Of a DNA stretch of 64,000 bases, positions 26,712-36,000 are shown piece after piece (the stretch's first letter is position 1; every line of letters begins with the position of its first letter). Both the position numbers and the translations under genes were made by a program. The notes below the pieces were generated by a model. That model did no database searches. It saw nothing but the letters and a program-made list of their open reading frames with translations, and was not told the origin of the DNA. The stretch lies in assembly GCA_016717165.1 (NCBI GenBank), contig JADKGA010000001.1, forward strand, positions 248,001 through 312,000. Direction: 5' to 3'. This stretch comes from Candidatus Lutibacillus vidarii. GTDB lineage: Bacteria; Actinomycetota; Actinomycetes; Actinomycetales; Dermatophilaceae.

Positions 26712-27623
26712 CGGACAGCACGAAGGTTCAGGTCGCGGAGCGTCGGGCGGGTCGTGACGTCGTCTTTGGAGCATGTCGGGACGGCCCGGTCCGACGGGGA
26801 ACTCGCGATCCTGGTGGCCGAGGCGCGACGTCGGGTGCGGCCGGGTCAACAGGCACTGGATCTCCAGGTCGACGGCGAGCCTGTGCTGACCCGCTCGGGT
26901 GTGATTACTGGCAAGCGCCACGCGGTGCTGTGGCAGGTCTTGACCGACGCCTATGCCCGGCTCGGGTTCGACGCCGTCGGCGATGCCGTGTTCGAGCAGC
27001 TTGTGTTGGCACGGATCATCGAGCCGACGTCGAAGGCGGACTCGATGCGGGTGCTGGACGAGCTGGGCATCGAGCATGCGTCGCTGCGGACGGTATTCCG
27101 TACGTTGAAACGTGCCGGCGCTGGCGGGTATCGGGACCAGGTCGCGGCCGCCTGCTTCACCCACGCCGCCAGCAGCGGGGACGTCAGCTTGTGCCTCTAT
27201 GACGTGACTACGCTGTACTTCGAGGCAGAGACCGAGGACGACCCGCGTAAGGTCGGCTACTCCAAGGAACGCCGGGTTGACCCGCAGGTCGTCGTCGAGC
27301 TCCTGGTGGACCGGAGCGGGTTCCCGTTGGAGATCGGCTGCTTCGAGGGCAACAAGGCCGAGACGGCCACGATCCTGCCGATCATCGTGGGCTTCCAGGA
27401 ACGACACGGCCTGGCGGACATGGTCGTCGTCGCTGACGCCGGGATGCTTTCCGCGGCCAACCTCAAAGCCCTCGATGAGGCGGGCCTGCGGTTCATCGTC
27501 GGCTCCCGCGTCACCAAGGCCCCGAACGATCTTGCCTCGCATTTCCGTTGGCACGGGGACGCGTTCACCGATGGGCAGGTCATCGACACCATCACCCCAC
27601 GCGTGGCAACCAAGACCGCGAAC
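26672..27623 (+). pseudogene. IS1634-type transposase B, truncated
   Basis: Related to the 17875 gene: CLYDVTTLYFEAETEDD, YSKERRVDPQVVVELLVD and MVVVADAGMLSAANLKALDE are recognisable. The frame changes near 26760 (between AGRDVV and LEHVGTARSDGEL). The C-terminal 200 or so residues, including the last catalytic region, are lost where an IS3-family element begins at 27624 (after RVATKTA). Confidence 0.85.
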
Positions 27624-27820
27624 TGAATCGCCCCGGGTTTGTTATACAGTCAGTTCTGCCGGGAGCGGTTGCTCGACGGCGTTGAGATGACGGTAGTACT
27701 CGGCCTCGATCTCTGCCGGGGTGCGGCGAGGGCGTTGTCGTACGAGTCGCCTATCGTCCCGATTGAGGCGTTCAGGCCGGCTTCGACGAGGCGGTCGGTG
27801 TACCGGATCGAGGTGTACTG

Positions 27821-29270
27821 GCTGGGTTCAACCGGTCGATGCAACACCGGCTTGTTGGACCAACAGTAGATGCTCGTTGAACGCCTCGGCAGGGGTCTTC
27901 CAATCGAGGCTCTTGCGGGGGCGAGTGTTGAGGGCGTGAGCAACGGCCTTAACCTCCTCGGCCTACCAGCGGGACAGGTCGGTCCCTTTCGGGAAGTACT
28001 GGCGCAGCAGGCCGTTGGTGTTCTCATTGGTGCCGCGCTGCCACGGCGAGTGGGGTCGGCGAAGAAGACCGGGATGCCGGTTTCGATGGTGAACGCGGCG
28101 TGGGCGGACATCTCTTTTCCGCGGTCCCAGGTCAGCGACCGCGCCAACTGGGCCGGCAGGGTCGACATGGTGTTCGTTAGGGCGTTCTTCATGGTGAGCG
28201 CGCCGTAGCCGGCCAGCGCCGGACCGTTCTTGATGGTCTCTTTGTACCGGTAGCCGGCCTCGCGGGGCAGGTGGACCAAGATCGTGTACTTGGTCGTGTG
28301 GTCGACGACGGTGCCGATCGCGGAGCGCTCCAGCCCGATCAGCAGGTCACCCTCCCAGTGCCCCGGGACGGCGCGGTCCTCGGCCTCGGCCGGGCGTTCG
28401 CTGATCAGGGTTCCGGGGGTGACGTGCGCCCAGGTCTTGCGGCGGGCGCGTTCCCGCGGTGCGCGTAGGGCACGGCCGGTGCGCAGGCACCACACCAGCT
28501 CGCGTTTGAGCGCGCCACGTCCCTCGATGTACAGCGACTGGTAGATCGCCTCGTGGCTGATCCGCATGGACTCATCCTCGGGGAAGTCGACCTTGAGCCG
28601 GTTGCTGATCTGCTCAGGACTCCACGCCGCGGACCACCCGCGATGCTTGCGGTGCGGCTTGTTGATGCCGGTGAATCGGGGCGGCTGCGGGCCGCGGATG
28701 ACCTTGCCGTCAGCAGTCGTGATCTGTCCGGCCAACCGCTCGTGGACGTAGTCGTGCAGCCGGGGATTGGTGACGAGCTTCGCGGCCTTGGGGCGCTTGG
28801 CCGCCATGTCGGCCTTCCACTGCGCCACCGACGCCCGGTACTCCAGCTTCCCGCCGCGGGTCGCGGCGTTGCGGCGCAGCTCACGCGACACCGTCCCAGG
28901 GTCACGGCCGATGGCACGAGCGATCTCGCGTACGCCCTTGCCCTGCACCCAGAGCAGCGCGATCTCCTCCCGCTCAGCGAACGATAGGTACCGCCCGGAG
29001 GGCTTGAACGTCACGTCGAAGGGCGGCATGCCGCCAGCGTGACGGAACCACCGCTGACCAACCGCGGGCGCCACGCCGGCCACAGCCGCAGCCTCGATGG
29101 GCAGCAGGCCCTTGGCGATCCCGACCCAGAACGCCGCCTCGACATGACGCTGGAACTTCGGATGCCCCGGGGACCGCAACTTCGGGCGGATCGCCCGATC
29201 GGCTGCCTGTTGACGACGAGCCACTCAACACCTCCATCACGGGGTGTTGCGACGACCAGTTGAATCCGCC
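27821..29270 (-). mobile_element. IS30-family element inserted in IS3 orfB
   Basis: Imperfect ends GCTGGGTTCAACCGGTCG (27821) and, on the other strand, GGCGGATTCAACTGGTCG (from 29270), flanked by the 3-bp duplication CTG (27818-27820 and 29271-29273). About 1450 bp. Confidence 0.85.
27828..29224 (-). pseudogene. IS30-family transposase with frameshift and amber codon
   Basis: Starts GTG 29224 (MARRQQAADRAIRP). It has the IS30 helix-turn-helix (LSFAEREEIALLWVQGKG, REIARAIGRDPGTVSREL) and the DDE core: GHWEGDLLIGLERSAIGTVV, WDRGKEMSAHAAFT, and after a frame correction DPHSPWQRGTNENTNG. The frame is lost at GGGG 28052-28055, where one base appears missing. A TAG near 27964 follows DLSRW, and the normal C-terminus (EEVKAVAHALNTRPRKSLDW...) continues after it. 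The frameshift may be an artefact; the amber codon may be real. Confidence 0.85.
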
Positions 29271-29899
29271 CTGCGATCCGGCGTCGGAGTGATGCACCAG
29301 CCCGTCGACGTCGTGACCTGCGCGGGCCCGGTTCCACAGTGCCATCTCCAGGGCGTCCAGGGGTAGGTCGGTCTTCATCGACCTGGCGGCGCGCCAACCC
29401 ACGATCATCCGGGAGAACACGTCGATCGCGAACGCGACGTACACGAACCCCGCGAACGTGGCCACGTAGGTGAAATCCACCACCTACAGCTGATTGGGGG
29501 CGGTGGCGGTGAAGTCCCGCTTGACCAGGTCCGCCGGTCGTGGCGAGAGCTCGTCCGGGACCGTGGTCCGGACCCGCCGGGAACGACGAACACCCTGCAG
29601 TGCAGCGGATCTCATCAACCGCTCCACGGTGCACCGAGCAATCGGGGACCCGTCCACCGTGACGCCCTCACGGCGCAGCTGGTGGTAAACCTTGCGGGCC
29701 CCGTACAACCCGCCACGCGAGGCCTTGTGGACCCGGTGGATCTCGTTCAGGACCAACTCATCGCGAACTGCTCGGGCGCTGAGCGCCCGGTTACGCCCGG
29801 CGTAGTAGGTGCTCGGGGCGATCGGGCAACCGTGCTGTGTGAGCACCCTGCGGATCGGCACGACCCCGAACTCCTCGCGGTGAGCCTCGATGAACGCGC

Positions 29900-30226
29900 T
29901 CACCACGGCAGGCGCGGGTCGAGATCCCGCGCGAAGAAGCTTGAGGCCGCCAACAAGATGTCGTTAGCCCTCTTAAGCTCTCGAACCTCGGCCTGCAACT
30001 TCTTGATCGAGGCCGCGTCCTCACTCGTGGTCCCCGGCCGGCGACCCGAGTCGATCCCCGCCCGACGCACCCACCCGCGCAACGTGTCAGGCACCACCCC
30101 AACCTTCGGCGCGATCCTCCTCACCGCAGCGTTCAACGACAACGAGGGATCCTCACTCATCGCCTCCGCGACCAACCGTTGCGCCCGATCACGCAGCTCG
30201 TCCGGATACTTCCTTGGTGCTGGCAC
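29900..30226 (-). CDS. IS3-family OrfA of the dead IS3/IS30 composite
   Basis: About 108 residues from GTG 30226 (VPAPRKYPDELRDRAQ), which has GGTGGAG upstream; the frame is open 12 codons further. It has a helix-turn-helix (SLNAAVRRIAPKVGVVPDTLRGWVRR region) and a C-terminal coiled coil (IKKLQAEVRELKRANDIL). It overlaps orfB by 7 nt, as in frameshift-coupled IS3 elements. Intact, but its partner is broken. Confidence 0.85.
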   Translation of the reverse strand: MPAPRKYPDELRDRAQRLVAEAMSEDPSLSLNAAVRRIAPKVGVVPDTLRGWVRRAGIDSGRRPGTTSEDAASIKKLQAEVRELKRANDILLAASSFFARDLDPRLPW

Positions 30227-30290
30227 AACTCCACCCTTCCGTGGAATCAGACCGTCCACCAAACCCGGGGCGATTCACCCGTCAGGGTCA

Positions 30291-31724
30291 AGTCCGCTGG
30301 GGTGGTGTACGAGGTTGATCCTTCGGTTGGGCGTGTCGCTCAGGCCGTGATGGCCTGGAGCGGGAGGTCGGTGGGCACCTCCTTGGTGGTGTTGACTGCC
30401 TGGGCGCGGGCGAGGACGTCGAGTCCGAGATAGCGGCGGCCTTCGGCCCATTCGTCGTGTTGTTCGGCCAGGACGGCGCCGACGAGGCGGATGATGCTGG
30501 TGCGGTCGGGGAAGATGCCGACGACGTCGGTGCGCCTGCGGATCTCGCGGTTGAGTCGCTCGTTGGGGTTGTTGGACCAGATCTGTCGCCAGATCTCTTT
30601 GGGGAACGTGGTGAACGCGAGGATGTCGGCGCGGGCCTGCTCGAGGTGGTCGGCGACGGTTGGCAGCTTCTCGGCCAGGGCGTCGACGACACGGTCGAAC
30701 TGGGCGTGCACCGCCTCGGCGTCGGGCTGGTCATAGATCGAGTGCAGCAGCGCCTTGACCCAGCCCCAGGACGACTTGGGCGTCGCACTCATGAGGTTGG
30801 CGGCGTAGTGGGTGCGGCAGCGCTGCCAGGCCGCACCGGGCAGCGTGGCGCCGATCGCGGACACCAGCCCGGCGTGGGCATCGGAGGTGACGAGCTTGAC
30901 CCCGGCCAGGCCGCGGGCGGTCAGGTCGCGGAAGAACGCGAGCCAGCCAGCGCCGTCCTCGCTGGTGGTGACCTGCACCCCCAGGATCTCGCGGTGTCCA
31001 TCAGCGTTGACACCTGTCGCGACGAGCACGTGCACGGGTACCACGCGGCCGCCTTCGCGGACCTTGAGGACCAAGGCGTCGGCGGCCACGAACGTGAACG
31101 GACCGGCGTCCTGCAGTCGGCGGGTGCGGAACTGCTCGACGTGCTCCCCCGCAAGCGGGGGCACCCCCAGTCGAGTTCCTTGGCCATCACCGAGACCTGG
31201 GACTTGGACAGGCCAGTGATCCCCAACGCCTGCACGAGTTTGTCCATCCGCCGCGTGGAGACCCCGAGCAGGTAGCAGGTCGCCACCACGCTGGTCAGAG
31301 CCCGCTCGGCACGCTTGCGCCGCTCCAGCAGCCAGTCCGGGTACAGGCTCCCCTGCCGCAGCTTGGGCACCGCCACATCCAAGGTGCCGACCCGGGTGTC
31401 CAGGTCGCGGTGGCAGTAGCCGTTGCGGGAGTTGACCCGCTCGCTGGAGCGTTCGCCGTAGCCGGCGCCGCACACCGCGTCGGCCTGCGCGGACAGCAAC
31501 GCGTTGACGAACGTCGTCAGCAGGTTCCGCATCAAGTCCGGGCTCGCCTGATCCAGCTGCTCGGTGAGGAACTGGGCAGGGTCGATACTGGGTCCAGCGG
31601 TCATCGTCGTGTCCTTCTTCGAGTCGGTTGTGAGAGATCACTCGAAGCATCCACCCGGTGGCCGCGCCTACGTCGCAGGCACGCGCTCACTCAGGTCCGT
31701 CGTACACCACTCTGCTGGACTCCA
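30291..31724 (-). mobile_element. IS256-family element C
   Basis: Ends AGTCCGCTGGGGTGGTGTACGA (30291) and, on the other strand, AGTCCAGCAGAGTGGTGTACGA (from about 31722) form imperfect inverted repeats. Exact edges are uncertain by a few bases, and no target duplication is visible. It is a different subgroup from IS256-A. Confidence 0.8.
30340..31604 (-). pseudogene. IS256-family transposase C, broken by a 23-bp palindromic insertion
   Basis: N-terminal part from 31604 (MTAGPSIDPAQFLTEQL) to VSVMAKELD. A G-rich insert of about 23 bp (near 31149-31171) follows, then the rest in another frame: VEQFRTRRL, VAADALVLKVREGGRV (catalytic Asp), LVTSDAHAGLVSAIG (second Asp) and IWSNNPNERLNREIRRR (the Glu/Asn helix). 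Removing the insert rejoins KELD-EHVEQF, the family consensus. The gene is otherwise full length and therefore recently inactivated. Confidence 0.88.
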
Positions 31725-31893
31725 CTCCCGTCAGAACCATCCCGACCGGGGACGACCCGCCCCGGCCGACCAGCCGGCACCCACCCCGCACCGCTGAGCA
31801 GGAACACACCCCCAACACCCCGGAGCGAGAGCGCCTCCAGGGCCGCGAGACGCGGAATCTCGACCGCGACCCTCATAGGCTCCTCGGTGGAGC
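31725..31893. other. Spacer with no identified gene
   Basis: Pro/Arg/Thr-rich frames on both strands with no family features. It may be the 5' remainder of the PQQ-like gene that follows, but that cannot be shown. Confidence 0.4.
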
Positions 31894-32196
31894 GTGGCGG
31901 CCCGCTCCAACGACGCCCTCGTGGCGCTGCGTGTCGACGGGAGCACCGCCTGGACCTCACCGACGTCACGAGAGGCCCTCGCCGGCGGGCGTAGCCGCGT
32001 CATCGCACTGTGTGCCGAAGGGGGACTCTGCGCCGTCGACCGGGTGACCGGCCAGCGCATCTGGTGCCGCGCCGACTTCACCCCGACCCGAGCGATCATC
32101 ATCGGAGCCGGCCTCCTGGTCGTCAACTACGTGTCACCTGACCATGCGGTGCCCGGAGCAACTGAGAAGTCCCAGCACCATTCGGCCAGCTCCTGA
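31894..32196 (+). pseudogene. Fragment of a PQQ-like beta-propeller protein
   Basis: About 100 residues. Two blades are suggested by DALVALRVDGSTAWTS and GLCAVDRVTGQRIWC, which have the typical x-ALD/xTG-xxxW spacing of PQQ-like repeats, followed by IIIGAGLLVVNY. There is no signal peptide and no convincing start, and a complete propeller needs several more blades, so this is a remnant. It lies beside IS256-C, which may have removed the rest. The cellular role cannot be inferred. Confidence 0.5.
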
Positions 32197-32536
32197 GCGA
32201 CGATGACCCGTCTCGCCACGAACACACCCAGGTGTACTCGATCTGCGGCCCTCTTGGCGTGGGCCCCATCGAAGATCTTGCGGCGCCGTTGCCGCGGGAC
32301 AGTTCAAGGCATCATTGCCCAGCGATCGCGGTCAACGACCACCCCGCCTTGATCCCGGTCGAGATCTCACCACGATCCGACGCCGTCAACACCCGCCCCC
32401 TTGCTGCCACCGCGCCACCCTCCCACCAGCAAGGCCAACCCCAGTCAGGCCAACCGACGCTTGGACGCTCTGACGCCGCCCACCCTCGTGCTTGACGTGG
32501 CGGGTTATGGCCTATTCCAGATCCTCGGTTCCGCCG
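32197..32536. other. 340-bp stretch without a recognisable gene
   Basis: An 87-codon plus-strand frame (32232-32495) has no family features and a composition unlike its neighbours. Nothing else is evident. It separates the PQQ fragment from the lipoprotein gene. Confidence 0.5.
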
Positions 32537-32959
32537 TCAAGGAATCTGCTTCTTTCCCTCAACCTGGACGCTCGTCACTACAGGATCGTTGGCGACGATG
32601 TCGAACTCGTTCCTGTCGCGGACAGCCAGCAGCATGAGCGGAAGTTGGTCGTAGTCCTGCAACAGCCGGACGTTCTCGCCCAGCCGGGCGAGGAGCTCGA
32701 TCTTCAGCGCGGCGTATGGGCCCGGTTTGATGCCCGTGGCCGTGCTTGTCGGCCCTGACGCCGTTCCGGCTTGCAGAACCACCACGACTCGCAGCCACGC
32801 GGGAGTCGTGGCGCGCTCTCCGCTCGATCTCCCTGGAGTTCCCCCGCTCGGGGTCCGCGGAGTAGTGTCTGGCCCAAGCGACTGACACGAGGCAAGAGTC
32901 GCGGCGACAACCGCCATGACAACCAGCCGCCAAGGCGTCAGGAGATTCCATGGCCGCAT
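32537..32959 (-). CDS. Small lipoprotein resembling a free subtilisin propeptide (inhibitor I9-like)
   Basis: 140 residues from ATG 32959. It has a lipoprotein signal peptide (MRPWNLLTPWRLVVMAVVAATLASC, lipobox LAS-Cys24; no clear Shine-Dalgarno sequence), a Thr/Ser/Pro linker, then a small domain. Its end, LLQDYDQLPLMLLAV...ANDPVVTSVQ, lines up with the prodomain of the divergent S8 protease (VKRDFDHLPVQLVHV...ASPGIVSIQ). Such I9 domains chaperone and inhibit subtilases. The two genes diverge with 85 bp between them. Inference: a membrane-anchored inhibitor or chaperone of that protease. The lipobox and the similarity are seen directly; the function is not proven. Confidence 0.7.
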   Translation of the reverse strand: MRPWNLLTPWRLVVMAVVAATLASCQSLGPDTTPRTPSGGTPGRSSGERATTPAWLRVVVVLQAGTASGPTSTATGIKPGPYAALKIELLARLGENVRLLQDYDQLPLMLLAVRDRNEFDIVANDPVVTSVQVEGKKQIP

Positions 32960-33044
32960 GTGTTCATGATGCAGCCAGACATCGGCGGCAGGAAGTCTCG
33001 TTTGCTTGGGTGGGTGACAGGCCGCACTGGACGGGGTGGTTCGA

Positions 33045-36000
33045 ATGAGTCTGTACGAGTCCTTGAGGAAGAGGCCCTGGGCTTTGGGTTTCGTTGCCGC
33101 AGCGGCCGTCATCGTCGCGGGTGCCCAGCCATCGGTTGCCGATCCCGTGACAGAGTCGTCTCCCGCCGCGACGCGGAGCGACACCAAGCCGGCCGGCTGG
33201 GCCGTCGCTGCCAGTGTCGGTAGCGACGTTCGGGCGGCCGTGGCCAAGGGCGGGGCGGACGTTATCGTGGGATACGACCCGTCGGAGGGTCTGGCCAAGG
33301 CGCAGGCCCAAATCCAACGCGCGAACACAAAGGCGCAGCGAACGGCGGCCGCGCGTGAGGCATTCTCTGCCTTCAGCGCGACCAAGCGTGCCGTGACCGG
33401 AAAGATCGGTCGCGGATTCGGCGTGAAGCGCGACTTCGACCACCTCCCGGTCCAGCTTGTCCACGTGGACTCCCCCGCTGGCCTGAACGTCCTGGCGGCA
33501 TCCCCGGGGATCGTTTCAATCCAGCTTCCCCAGCAGCGGACGATCGACGCGGTCCCCACCAATCTCTCGCTGATCAAGCAGCCGGAGGCCGCGGCCGCAG
33601 GCTACACGGGTAGCGGTGTCACGGTGGCGGTACTGGATTCAGGCATCGACTGGACCCTGCCCGGCGTGAACGGCGCTTTCGGCGACTGCTCGAACGGCCC
33701 GGGCACGCCCGGCTGCCGCATCGCAAACTTCGCGACGACCGTTCGGTGGCCAGATGGCGTGCCGATCTGCACGGACGAACTGTTCAATAACGACGTTGAC
33801 GTCAACAACCACCACGGCACAAACGTCTCCGGCGTCGTCGCCGAGGTCGCCCCCGGGGCGAGGCTCGACGTCATCAAGGTGTTTAGAATAGACGACTGCC
33901 AGACGGGCCACGTCACAGCCGACGACGGTGACGTCCTGGCCGCGCTAAATTCGGTGATCATCGATGCGGCAGCGCACAACACCCGGGCCGTCAACCTCAG
34001 CCTTGGCAATAGTCAGACTTACTACAACACCCACTGCTCGGACTCGGCCTACGCCCAGGCGTTCCAGAGCCTTCGTGCCGTGGGAGTCGTCCCGGTAGTC
34101 GCGGCGGGCAATGATGCCTTCCAGAACGGCACCTTCCAACCCGGCGGCGGAATCTCCGACCCGGCGTGCGCGTCTGGTGCCCTGAGCGTCGGTGCCGTCT
34201 ACTCATGGAACCTCCCTGGCCCGCATTCGTGGCAGGGGGGATGCCGGGACGAGGACCCGACAGCCGACACCATCGCGTGCTTCTCGCAAACGAGCCAACT
34301 GCTCGGCCTGCTCGCGCCCGGGGTGCTTGTGAGGGCAGCGGGTGTCGTGTTGAGCGGCACGTCCCAGGCAGCCCCCCACGTCGCGGGCGCCGTGGCCGAC
34401 CTCGTCAGTGCCAACCCGCACGCCACGAGCCAGCAGATCGTGCGGGCGCTGACCAGCACCGGTCCGCTCGTCACCGATCCCAGGGACGCGAGCGTCACGA
34501 AGCACCGGCTCGACATCGCGGCTGCCGCCGCGGAGGTCCAGAAGCCGCAGGCAGAGGTCGACGACGTAGCGTGCACAACGACGCCGATCCCGGCCAACGA
34601 CGACGGTTCGTCCCCGGCCGTGGCGCTGCCGTTCGTCGCCGACTTCTTCGGCACGAGCTACTCGCAGGCCTACGTCAACAACAACGGGAACGTCACTTTC
34701 CAGGGCCCACAGGCGACGTTCACGCCGTTCACCCTCAACGCGAGCGTGCCGCCGATCATCGCGCCGTTCTTCGCGGACGTTGACACCCGGGGCGCCGGCA
34801 GCGGGTTGGTGACCTACGGCGTCACAACATACGGCAGTCGTCCCGCGCTCTGTGTCGATTGGAACAACGTTGGCTACTACGCGGCCCACACGGACCAACT
34901 GAACTCGTTCCAGCTGCTCCTCGTGGACCGCGGCGACGTCGGTGCCGGTGACTTCGACATCATCATGAACTACGACACCCTGAACTGGGAGACCGGCGAC
35001 GCCTCCGGCGGTGCCGGCGGCATGGGTGGCACCCCCGCCGGTGCGGGCTACTCCGCTGGCGACAGTGACGCCGCGCACTTCCTGCAACTCCCCGGAAGCC
35101 TCATCTCCAACGGGCTGCTGGATACGAACGCCGACGTGCCGAACACGGCGCTCGTCAACGGTAGCCGGGGCAGCCTCCAGCGAGGCCGGTACATCTTCCC
35201 GGTCCGCAACGGAGCCCCGCCCGGTGCAGCCACCATAACCGGATCCGTCCGCAGCGTGGGAGGTCAGCAACTGAGCGGCGCGCCAGTTCAGGCCTGCCCA
35301 ACGGCCGGCGGGTCCTGCGTCGTAGGCTTCACCGCCTCCGACGGGCACTACACCATCGTTGGCCTGAGCCCGCGCTCCTACCTGCTCACGGCGCTGCCTC
35401 CTGCAGGCTCCACAGCGCTGTCGGCCCAGGCCGGACCAATCGTGGTGAGCACGGGATCGACCGTGACCGTCGACCTGGTCCTCCCCGGGCCGACCCCGCC
35501 ACCCGCCGACACCACCATTACTTCGCACGGCACGACCGGGGACGGCATCCCCGTCCTGCTCTGGACAGACCCGATTTCACTCGACACCGCAGCCTGCACC
35601 GGTGGTACGGCTGACTACGCGATCACCCTGGGCGGTAGTGTCGTCCGCTCCGGGGAGCTCGTGGGGACCCCGGCCGGCTCGGGACGCTTCCACGCGGACG
35701 TCGCGTCCTTCTACCCGTTGCACGGAGACGCGTCGGTGCGGATCATTGAGACCTGCCCCGGGCAGGAGCCGACCACGATCGACTTCTCCATCTACATCGA
35801 CCCGTCCGGCAACGTGGTGAACACCCTGGGCCAGCCCGTCGATGGTGCCACCGTCACCCTCCTTCGGGCTGACACCTCCAGCGGACCGTTCGAGGCGGTG
35901 CCCGACGGCTCGGCGATCCTGAGCCCAAGTGCCAGGTCCAACCCGGAGACGACGGGGACGGACGGCGTGTTCCACTGGGACGTCCTGGCGGGCTTCTACC

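Larger units (their letters stand above)
27643..29906 (-). pseudogene. IS3-family OrfB, interrupted by IS30, with amber codon and internal deletion
   Basis: Upstream part 29906-29271: HREEFGVVPIRRVLTQHG, then FTATAPNQL, a TAG at about 29484, then VVDFTYVATFAGFVYVAFA. Family members have Trp at the TAG (QLWVVDFTYVA), so this is a point nonsense mutation. After the IS30 insertion, coding resumes with YTSIRYTDRLVEAGLNAS (27820 down), but about 60 codons are missing between DNALA and TPAEIEAEYYRHL. Three independent lesions make it a clear pseudogene. Confidence 0.87.
27624..30277 (-). mobile_element. IS3-family element with nested IS30
   Basis: Perfect 18-bp terminal inverted repeats TGAATCGCCCCGGGTTTG (27624) and its complement (ending about 30277). 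No target duplication is seen. IS30 occupies 27821-29270. orfB also has an internal deletion and an amber codon, so the element is dead. Confidence 0.85.

Noticed and set aside
32232..32495. An 87-codon plus-strand ORF
   Set aside because: No family features, no signal, no ribosome-binding site; probably chance.
32960..33577. Upstream extension of the I9-like lipoprotein frame
   Set aside because: It is antisense to the S8 protease N-terminus; the lipoprotein signal peptide fixes the start at 32959.
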